A stretch of DNA of 11,767 nucleotides, taken from NCBI GenBank assembly GCA_003218345.1, contig QHNF01000001.1:1-11767 (forward strand). The letters run 5' to 3'. The translations under genes were made by a program, and so were the position numbers. Below, in pieces: positions 6,755-11,767 of the stretch (the first letter of the stretch is position 1; each line of letters starts with the position of its first letter). Under the pieces are notes generated by a model, which saw only the letters and a list, made by a program, of their open reading frames with translations, ran no database searches and was not told the DNA's origin. The stretch is from Verrucomicrobiota bacterium. GTDB taxonomy: Bacteria > Verrucomicrobiota > Verrucomicrobiia > Chthoniobacterales > UBA10450.

Positions 6755-7208
6755 TTCTTCGAGGCAAATCGCATGTGAAATTCCTGTGGAGTAATACGTG
6801 GAATGACAGCATGGCGATAATCCGCCACATTTCTTGTGACAATCAGATCGGCATTGCCAGGCCTCGCCGCCTTGACTTGCATGGCGTCTTCAAAATCGCT
6901 CATGCGCATCGTCAGCGCATGTCGCACGCTTTCGGTGCCACCGCTGGCGATGGCAGTGAAACTGAGTAGGTCGGCAACAAACTCTCGGCCCTTTGCATCA
7001 CTTCCGGCAACGCGAAGGATGTGATAGATGTTCGAGATCGTATGCCAGCAACCAGAGCTCCGCCTGGCGTTCGCTGGCACCATTCCACTACCGCGCTACT
7101 CTCATCGACGAAGGTCTTCCGACCGACCGCGACGTTCAAAAGAACATCGGTATCGACCAGAGTCTCCAACTGTTGTGAACGTACTTGTGCAACAGGTACG
7201 TTAGCCAT
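6751..7208 (-). pseudogene. PIN-domain ribonuclease (VapC-like), single-base frameshift
   Basis: Two overlapping frames together make one PIN protein. The first (start ATG 7208, or ATG 7289 for a longer form) gives ETLVDTDVLLNVAVGRK with the first catalytic aspartate pair, then VVEWCQRTPGGALVA. The second continues WHTISNIYHILR, MSDFEDAMQ and ADLIVTRNVADYR, which supply the later acidic residues. The break is at about 7046/7047: one extra base there would join ALVA directly to WHTISNIY. PIN toxins cleave RNA and normally pair with an upstream antitoxin. No clear antitoxin is present in the 130 bp to ssb, though the first frame opens with VPVAQVRSQQLE, vaguely like a VapB tail. The 3' end overlaps dprA by 4 bp. 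It is either a decaying toxin gene or a sequencing indel. Confidence 0.8.
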
Positions 7209-7339
7209 GGATTGGACGAATCGGGCCGCGGTTCCGTTGCGCGAAGCCTTTTGCACGCACAATTGCCTTGACTTCAGCTTTTCTTTCATTACACGCGCAT
7301 AATATTCGTAACACGCGTTGTCTTAAGATCGAAACGTGG
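7209..7339. other. ssb to PIN-gene gap, possibly an eroded antitoxin
   Basis: About 130 bp between the ssb stop and the likely PIN start. An ATG at 7289 is in frame with the first PIN segment, so a longer start is possible. In another minus-strand frame a GTG at about 7314 opens a 36-codon reading ending TAA over the PIN ATG. Its sequence (AEVKAIVRAKGFAQRNRG) is basic, and I do not recognise it. Either could be the remains of an antitoxin, but I cannot support a gene call. Confidence 0.3.
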
Positions 7340-7801
7340 TTAAAACGGAATCTCGTCTTCGTCCGGTTCCGCCTTCTCAGGCGGTTTCGGTGGCGCGCTG
7401 GTCTTGCCGCGTCCGCTCATTGGCTGATTTTCTCCAGCGGTCTCAGCGGCAGCGTCAGTCCCGCCAGGGCGGCCGCCCAACAACTGCATACTCTCGCCCA
7501 CGACGCGAAGCTTTGTCCGCTTTTGTCCGGTCTGCTTGTCGTCCCAGGTATCCATTTGCAGACGACCTTCGATGAAGATAGGCCTGCCTTTCTTTAAGTA
7601 TTCGCCAGCGATCTCCGCCAGGCGCGCCCACAGCACCACATCGACAAAGGTGACTTCTTCACGTTTTTCGCCGCCTTCAGTCGTATAAACGCGGTTAACC
7701 GCAATACCCAGATCGCACACGGCGCTGCCTTTCGGGGTGTAGCGCACCTCTGGATCGCGCGTGAGATTTCCGAGGAGAATGACTTTATTGAAACTGGCCA
7801 T
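7340..7801 (-). CDS. ssb: Single-stranded DNA-binding protein SSB
   Basis: SSB coats single-stranded DNA and recruits replication, repair and recombination proteins through its C-terminal tip. The 153-residue product has the OB-fold at about 1-108 with the family landmarks FNKVILLGNLTRDPEVRYTP (4-23), VVLWARLAEIAGEYLKKGRPIFIEGRLQ (55-82) and TKLRVVGESMQLL (96-108). A glycine/proline-rich disordered linker follows. The acidic tip EPDEDEIPF (145-153) is the conserved partner-binding peptide. It is 18 bp downstream of rpsF on the same strand, the usual rpsF-ssb pairing, but rpsR does not follow. DprA, encoded two genes on, works on SSB-coated DNA, so the grouping is functionally sensible. The start ATG at 7801 matches the family (MASxNKV). 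Confidence 0.98.
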   Translation of the reverse strand: MASFNKVILLGNLTRDPEVRYTPKGSAVCDLGIAVNRVYTTEGGEKREEVTFVDVVLWARLAEIAGEYLKKGRPIFIEGRLQMDTWDDKQTGQKRTKLRVVGESMQLLGGRPGGTDAAAETAGENQPMSGRGKTSAPPKPPEKAEPDEDEIPF

Positions 7802-7819
7802 TTCCGGCTTATAGCGAAA

Positions 7820-8149
7820 TTACTTCGCTTTTGCTACCTTTTTCGCCGGCTCTTCCTTCTTTTCCAGGAGGCGCTGGTAGTTCTGGAGGTAAACCTCCGG
7901 GTCGAGCTTAAATTTTGAGCGCAGTTTCGCAATCAACTGAGGATCCGCGTTGAAGACGAAGTTCACGTAATATCCGGCACTGAGCGGGCCAGCTACGTAC
8001 GAAAACTGGCGCTTATCCATTTTCTGCACCTGTTCGATCTGGGCGCCTTCTTGTTGGAACTCGGATTCCAATCGATCGATGATTTCCTTGACTGTGTCTT
8101 CCCGGGCTTGCGTGTTGAGCACAAGCAGCGCTTCATAACGGTTCCTCAT
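7820..8149 (-). CDS. rpsF: 30S ribosomal protein S6
   Basis: S6 sits on the platform of the small subunit and binds 16S rRNA together with S18. The 109-residue protein has the S6 pattern: MRNRYEALLVLNTQA at the start, a helix with a strongly amphipathic run (KEIIDRLESEFQQEG), KRQFSYVAGPLSAGYYVNFVFNAD (47-70), and LDPEVYLQNYQRLL (82-95). A lysine/alanine-rich tail ends the protein. Length is normal for the family. It starts 5 bp after the pth stop and ends 18 bp before ssb, so it is clearly within an operon. Its partner S18 (rpsR) is not encoded in this window, which is unusual because rpsF, ssb and rpsR are commonly adjacent. Confidence 0.98.
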   Translation of the reverse strand: MRNRYEALLVLNTQAREDTVKEIIDRLESEFQQEGAQIEQVQKMDKRQFSYVAGPLSAGYYVNFVFNADPQLIAKLRSKFKLDPEVYLQNYQRLLEKKEEPAKKVAKAK

Positions 8150-8154
8150 GGTTC

Positions 8155-8742
8155 TTAAGTTTTGTTGAAAGTGTTCATCGCGGAAACGAGGCCATTGTCA
8201 ATCACGCATTTCACCGCTTCCACTGCGCGATCGATTGCGGATCTAACAATCGGTTTCTCCTCTTCAAAGAAACGGCTCAATACGTAATCAATCGATCCTG
8301 CACGAGGAGGCTCCCCGATCCCGATGCGAAGACGCGGAATCTCCTCGATGCCGAATTGAATGATAATGGATTCAAGACCGTTGTGACCGCCCGATCCGCC
8401 GCTGGCTCGCAATCTGAGCCGGCCGAGCGGCAGGGCCATATCGTCGAGCATAACGAGAACCTCGCGCGGATCGATTTTATAGAACTGCGCGACTGCGAGG
8501 AGTGGATAGCCGCTCCGATTTATGAAGCTCATCGGTTTTGCGAGGAGCACTTCCCCGCATTTGGCCGTTAATGCATCCCACTTTGTCGATTTCTCCCACG
8601 CCGATCCAAACTGCGCCGCAAGTTGATCGGCGACGATAAAACCGATGTTGTGCCGCGTAGTTGCGTATTCTGGCCCGGGATTCCCAAGACCTGCGACCAA
8701 CCGAATTGTGTTTCTTCCACGGTCGCGAAATCGAAAGTCCAA
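8155..8742 (-). CDS. pth: Peptidyl-tRNA hydrolase (start uncertain)
   Basis: Pth releases peptides from prematurely dissociated peptidyl-tRNA and is essential in most bacteria. The conserved core is complete: LVAGLGNPGPEYATTRHNIGF with the catalytic histidine of TRHN, KPMSFINRSG, VMLDDMALPLGRLR with the catalytic aspartate, and GGSGGHNGLES. Relatives usually start about two residues before the RLVAGLGNPG segment, but no ATG or GTG exists there. I chose TTG at 8742 because an AGGA lies 7 nt upstream; this gives 195 residues, close to the usual length. ATT at 8706 (MTIRLVAG-like) or TTG at 8700 are alternatives. The frame stays open far upstream into rplY, but that part is not Pth. The stop is 5 bp before rpsF. 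The start region lies in a repeat-like sequence shared with the rplY gap. Confidence 0.93.
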   Translation of the reverse strand: MDFRFRDRGRNTIRLVAGLGNPGPEYATTRHNIGFIVADQLAAQFGSAWEKSTKWDALTAKCGEVLLAKPMSFINRSGYPLLAVAQFYKIDPREVLVMLDDMALPLGRLRLRASGGSGGHNGLESIIIQFGIEEIPRLRIGIGEPPRAGSIDYVLSRFFEEEKPIVRSAIDRAVEAVKCVIDNGLVSAMNTFNKT

Positions 8743-8796
8743 AAACTTGTCCTGAGCGAAGCGAAGCAGAGCTGAATGAATCGAAAATCGAAAATG
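8725..8796. repeat. Interspersed-repeat-like segment between rplY and pth
   Basis: The rplY-pth gap and the first pth codons contain tandem short motifs: TCGAAAA twice in a row (8781-8794), AGCGA twice (8755-8764), a related CGAAATCGAAAG (8726-8737), and the segment CTTGTCCTGAGCGAAGCGAAG (8746-8766). From memory, sequences of this TCCTGAGCGAAG type recur between genes in several environmental bacterial genomes; I cannot confirm that here. Its position explains the missing ATG of pth if an insertion replaced the original start. Confidence 0.45.
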
Positions 8797-8798
8797 GA

Positions 8799-9494
8799 TT
8801 ACTTCTTTTGCTCTTTTTCCTTCGCGCCTGGCGCGGCGGCGGCAGCTTCGCCCTCTTCTTTCTTCTCGGTGATAACTTCCGGCCCCGGAGCAGCAGCTTC
8901 GGCCGCAGCGACCGCGGGCTCTTCTTCGACAACTGGGGCGAGTACAGAGAACACCGTCAAATCGGCTGGCACCTTTGCTGTCACGCCTGAAGGAAATGGG
9001 ATGTCGCGGACATGGATTGAATCGCCGATATTCAATTGCGAGACATCTACGGTAATACGATCCGGCAAATCGCGTGGCAGACATTCGATCGCAACGGCGC
9101 GCAAGCTCTGCTCAAGCAATCCACCGAAAGTCTTAACGCCGTTGGGAGTGCCGATCGGCTCAAGGGGAACTTCAGCCTGGATAGTCTCGTCCATGGAAAT
9201 GGCGTGAAAATCGACGTGGACAATGTCGCCGCGCACCGGTGAATGCTGCACTTCCTGCACCAGCGCGGCGCGATTCGATTTTTCACCGGCGATCTCAAGC
9301 TCTACTAAAACATTTTCGCCCGAAGCGTGGCTCATCATTGCATTGATGTCCCGGGCAGCGACTTGCAAGGGCTGCGGTTTATCTTTGCCACTGTAAATGA
9401 CCGCTGGAATAATTCCGCGCGCTTTTAATTTCCGCACAGCGGAACGGCCCACATTCGCCCGCGGTTCTGCTTTTAACTTAACCTGCTTTGCCAT
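8799..9494 (-). CDS. rplY: 50S ribosomal protein L25, TL5/CTC form
   Basis: L25 binds 5S rRNA on the large subunit; the long TL5/CTC form is also linked to stress. The 231-residue protein has the N-terminal 5S-binding beta-barrel at about 1-98 (LKAEPRANVGRSAVRKLKARGIIPAVIYSGKDKPQ in part, HVDFHAISMDE) and the TL5 C-terminal domain at about 100-186 (VPLEPIGTPNGVK, GGLLEQSLRAVAIECLPRDLP, NIGDSIHVRDI). The last 45 residues are a low-complexity alanine/glutamate/lysine tail, probably disordered. The ATG at 9494 is inside the end of prs (17-bp overlap), and the order prs-rplY-pth is a common bacterial arrangement. GGA near the start is the only ribosome-site hint. Confidence 0.97.
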   Translation of the reverse strand: MAKQVKLKAEPRANVGRSAVRKLKARGIIPAVIYSGKDKPQPLQVAARDINAMMSHASGENVLVELEIAGEKSNRAALVQEVQHSPVRGDIVHVDFHAISMDETIQAEVPLEPIGTPNGVKTFGGLLEQSLRAVAIECLPRDLPDRITVDVSQLNIGDSIHVRDIPFPSGVTAKVPADLTVFSVLAPVVEEEPAVAAAEAAAPGPEVITEKKEEGEAAAAAPGAKEKEQKK

Positions 9495-10458
9495 TTATTC
9501 CGTTCTCTATGTTGAACTTGAACAGCGACGAGACCGACTCGTCATTATGAATTCGCTTGATGCCTTCTCCGAGAAGCTCGGAAATGCATAGCACCGTGGT
9601 TTTAAATCCTTTCACGGTGCGCACAGGCGTGCTGTTCGTGGTTACTAATTCCGCGATTTGAGACTTTTGCAAACGCTGGATTGCGATATCAACTAGAACG
9701 GCATGCGAGACGCCAGCGTAAATTTTCTGTGCCCCTCGCTTTTTCAAAAGCTCAGCTGCCGAAGTCAACGTGCCGGCCGTTTCCGTAAGATCATCGACTA
9801 AAAGGACATCGCGGTCTTCCACTTCGCCGATGAGATACAACGCTTCGGTTTCTGTGGCGCTGCGACGCTCTTTTGCCACGATTGCGAGGTTTGCATGCAA
9901 CGCTTCTGCGTAGGCGGAAGCCATTTTAAGTCCGCCCAAATCTGGAGAAACTACCGTCGTTTTGCCCCTGAGCTGTTGTCGCAGATATTTAATCAATACG
10001 GGCAGCGAATAGAGGTGATCCACCGGGATGTCGAAGAAGCCCTGCACCTGTTGCGCATGCAAATCCATCGTTAGCACTCGGCTTACCCCGGCGGCGTGCA
10101 GCAAATTCGCGACCAGTTTAGCGGTTATCGGCACCCGCGGCTGATCCTTGCGGTCCTGGCGCGCGTATCCGAAAAATGGGATGACCGTCGTGATCCGATC
10201 CGCGCTGGCGCGCCGCGCCGCATCCACCATGATGAGCAGTTCCATCAGATGCTCGTTAGTAGGCGGGCAGGTCGGTTGGATAATGAAAACATCGTGGCCC
10301 CGGATGTTTTCCTCGATTCTGACGTACGTCTCGCCATCGGGAAACGAGCTGATTGTCGCCTGACCGAGCGGCACTCCGATGTACTTGCAAATGCGCTCCG
10401 CCAACTCGCGATTGGCCGAGCCCGTAAAAACCTTCAACTCTGGCTGGAGCGCAAACAT
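9478..10458 (-). CDS. prs: Ribose-phosphate pyrophosphokinase (PRPP synthetase)
   Basis: Prs makes 5-phosphoribosyl-1-pyrophosphate from ribose 5-phosphate and ATP for purine, pyrimidine, NAD, histidine and tryptophan synthesis. The 326-residue protein is full length for class I. Landmarks are SANRELAERICKYIGVPLG (14-32), FPDGETYVRIEENIRG (39-54), PFFGYARQDRKDQPR (94-108, ATP site), MDLHAQQVQGFFDIPVDHLY (131-150), and the flexible catalytic loop with K196/R198/R199 in AKERRS. The PRPP loop reads VDDLTETAGT (221-230), with glutamate E226 where the third acidic residue is usually aspartate. The ATG at 10458 gives the usual short N-terminus. It is the first gene of the long minus-strand series, overlapping rplY by 17 bp. 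An inverted repeat lies upstream between it and the divergent desaturase gene. Confidence 0.98.
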   Translation of the reverse strand: MFALQPELKVFTGSANRELAERICKYIGVPLGQATISSFPDGETYVRIEENIRGHDVFIIQPTCPPTNEHLMELLIMVDAARRASADRITTVIPFFGYARQDRKDQPRVPITAKLVANLLHAAGVSRVLTMDLHAQQVQGFFDIPVDHLYSLPVLIKYLRQQLRGKTTVVSPDLGGLKMASAYAEALHANLAIVAKERRSATETEALYLIGEVEDRDVLLVDDLTETAGTLTSAAELLKKRGAQKIYAGVSHAVLVDIAIQRLQKSQIAELVTTNSTPVRTVKGFKTTVLCISELLGEGIKRIHNDESVSSLFKFNIENGINGKAG

Positions 10459-10542
10459 GGAGCGGTTAACTTAGGCGCCCTGAAATAGTCTTGGCAATCT
10501 TCAAAAGTTGCCAATCAGCTTTTCTTTGGCGAATTTTTCCAA
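10459..10542. promoter_or_regulatory. Divergent promoter region between prs and desaturase
   Basis: These 84 bp separate the divergent starts and must hold promoters for both directions or a shared control site. The main feature is the inverted repeat TTGGCAA-N10-TTGCCAA at 10491-10514. Each arm resembles a -35 element on one strand, but I see no convincing -10 boxes. No Shine-Dalgarno sequence precedes either start. Confidence 0.5.
10491..10514. repeat. Inverted repeat TTGGCAA-N10-TTGCCAA
   Basis: Perfect 7-bp arms with a 10-bp spacer, so arm centres are 17 bp apart, or roughly 1.6 helical turns. It lies 33 bp upstream of the prs start and 29 bp upstream of the desaturase start. It could be an operator for a dimeric regulator or a hairpin in either transcript; which one is not decided by the sequence. 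Confidence 0.5.
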
Positions 10543-11495
10543 ATGAATGCTGACCCCATCCGCATAGAACGTCCGACAACGAAATCCAGGCTGTTTGCGC
10601 ATACGCGCTGGGACGCTATTCCCGCTCTGGCTAGCTTTTTTCATCTGGCTTATTTCCTTGGGCTATTCTTCCTTTATCCCCACGCCCCGCTGTGGATAAT
10701 GCTGATTCTCGGATTCGTTTATTCGTTGATGGTAAACGCAAACATCAACGGGGTGGGGCACAATTTCATTCACAAAATCCGTTCTTCCGCTCAAAGCTTC
10801 TCAATCGCCTGTTTGGAGTCACTCAGTCGATCGCCTGTTGCTTTTCGCAGACCTACTACAATGCCGTGCACATGCAGCATCACAAAGGCAATGCCGACCT
10901 GCCAAATGAGAAGGGGGAGACGATCGATTGGATTTCCATTTATAAACATGGCCATGATGGCGAAGCGGAAAATCCCTGGAGTTATGTCTTCCTGAGTTTC
11001 TTTCGCGACGATATAGGCGCGATTCGCAGGGAGCTGCGCAAGCGAGGCAATAGCGATCTATTCTGGGGCAATATCGAGCTGGCAGCCTTTGCGGCCACGC
11101 TTTTCGGGATGTTCCTCTTCAACTGGCGCTATGTTATTTTCTATTTCCTACCGTTTTTCTATCTCGGTCACTGTTTCAGTTATCTTAACGGCTACTACCG
11201 GCATTACGGCGCGAATCCCGATAAACCGATTGCGTGGGGCGTAAGCAGCTACGGAAAAATCTACAACTGGCTCTTCTTCTACAACGGCTACCACGCCGAA
11301 CATCATTTCCGTCCGAAGGTGCATTGGACGAAAATGGAAAAATTTCGCCAGCAGATCTCCGAGCTACAAAAACAGGAAGGTGTTCATACAATCAAGCGGG
11401 CACACATGATCGGCTTTCTCGATCCCAATTTGCCGAAACGCGGCGAACGCGCGGCACATCTCGAATCCACCGCGGGCGAGCGATTCTCAGTCTGA
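10543..11495 (+). pseudogene. Membrane fatty acid desaturase, one single-base frameshift
   Basis: Read across two frames, this is a roughly 317-residue di-iron membrane desaturase with all three histidine boxes: HNFIH (H73, H77), HMQHH (H110, H113, H114) and HAEHH (H251, H254, H255). Hydrophobic segments at about 27-45, 49-67 and a long pair at about 179-213 fit the family. The frame breaks in the run CACAAAATCC at 10771-10780. With a fifth A the reading becomes GHNFIHKNPFFRSKLLNRLFG, the natural continuation. As given, frame 1 stops at 10995 and frame 2 runs to 11495. The break is in a short homopolymer and the rest is well conserved, so a sequencing or assembly error is at least as likely as a true lesion. 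Substrate (acyl chain or another lipid) is not known. Confidence 0.85.
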
Positions 11496-11767
11496 GCGGC
11501 AACTGAAGTCGTTTGAAAGCGTGAGCTCGCCAAACGCTCGAGTTCTTGTTTGACGCGCCCAATCACCGGCAACCAGTCGTCTGCGTTCTTCTGGCGAAAG
11601 AGACGCATGGTCGGATACCAGGGCGAGTCGGTTCGCTTTTGCATCCATCGCCAATCGCAATCAGAATGCAGCAAGATCCACGTCGGCACGCCCAAGGCGC
11701 CGGCCAAATGTGCCGGCATGCTGTCGATCGTGATCATCAAATCGAGCCCGGCAATCGTTTGCGCTGC
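11384..11767 (-). CDS. GT9-like glycosyltransferase domain, C-terminal fragment
   Basis: The frame is open to the right edge and the start lies outside. The visible part begins AAQTIAGLDLMITIDSMPAH, then LAGALGVPTWILL, DWRWM, DSPWYPTMRLFRQ and DDWLPVIGRVKQELERLA. This matches the C-terminal nucleotide-sugar-binding half of heptosyltransferase-like (GT9) domains, often found at the end of TPR-repeat proteins (pattern TxDTxxAHLAGALGxPxW, DSPWYPSMRLFRQ). Such enzymes modify surface polysaccharide or proteins. The conserved domain ends near 11524; the remaining roughly 45 residues are antisense to the end of the desaturase gene and look like read-through, with a 112-bp convergent overlap. The original stop may have been lost, or the tail is non-functional. 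TPR repeats, if any, are beyond the window. Confidence 0.8.
   Translation of the reverse strand, partial: AAQTIAGLDLMITIDSMPAHLAGALGVPTWILLHSDCDWRWMQKRTDSPWYPTMRLFRQKNADDWLPVIGRVKQELERLASSRFQTTSVAAQTENRSPAVDSRCAARSPRFGKLGSRKPIMCARLIV

Noticed and set aside
6912..7046. The downstream part of the first PIN frame as a true alternative C-terminus.
   Set aside because: After ALVA the sequence loses all PIN similarity, while the other frame carries the conserved DFED and VTRNVADY motifs.
8743..9084. A longer pth reading starting at ATG 9084, giving 309 residues.
   Set aside because: It overlaps most of the rplY C-terminal half, the extra part is arginine-rich noise, and Pth homology begins only near 8706.
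10692..11495. The second desaturase frame as an independent 267-residue gene from a GTG start.
   Set aside because: Its first 28 residues are not desaturase-like and it would lack the first histidine box, which is present in the other frame directly before the break.

Overview
The window looks like a chromosomal core segment of a free-living bacterium with moderate to high GC. Gene order and protein style suggest a soil verrucomicrobium near Chthoniobacterales. That placement rests on general resemblance, not on a search, so I hold it with moderate confidence. Most genes are tightly packed housekeeping genes on the minus strand. Few starts have a recognisable Shine-Dalgarno sequence.

Layout. 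The left edge holds the first 24 codons of a HIT-family nucleotide hydrolase (minus, 1-73). Next comes a two-gene unit on the minus strand: nrdR (725-1279), repressor of ribonucleotide reductase genes, and an unnamed 186-residue protein (178-738). The unnamed start overlaps the nrdR end by 14 bp, and its N-terminal part reads like a divergent ATP-cone without a zinc ribbon. A good NrdR box (1301-1316) lies 21 bp upstream of nrdR and suggests autoregulation. A dyad-rich non-coding stretch (about 1317-1659) precedes a plus-strand EamA/DMT permease (1660-2607).

From 10458 down to 2654 runs one long minus-strand series: prs, rplY, pth, rpsF, ssb, a frameshifted PIN-domain gene, dprA, and a type IA topoisomerase of the TopB class with three C-terminal zinc-ribbon units. 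It combines nucleotide precursor supply (PRPP), translation (L25, S6, peptidyl-tRNA hydrolase) and single-stranded DNA handling (SSB, DprA, topoisomerase). rpsR and rplI, usual companions of rpsF-ssb, are absent. An interspersed-repeat-like sequence lies between rplY and pth and seems to supply the pth start region.

The right end holds a plus-strand membrane fatty acid desaturase with all three histidine boxes but one single-base frameshift (10543-11495). It converges on the C-terminal end of a GT9-like glycosyltransferase domain (minus, 11384-11767, partial). The PIN and desaturase frameshifts would each be repaired by one added base, so sequencing or assembly indels must be considered.

I see no rRNA, tRNA, CRISPR array, transposase or phage gene. 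The most promising unexplained element is the ATP-cone-like protein translationally coupled to nrdR.
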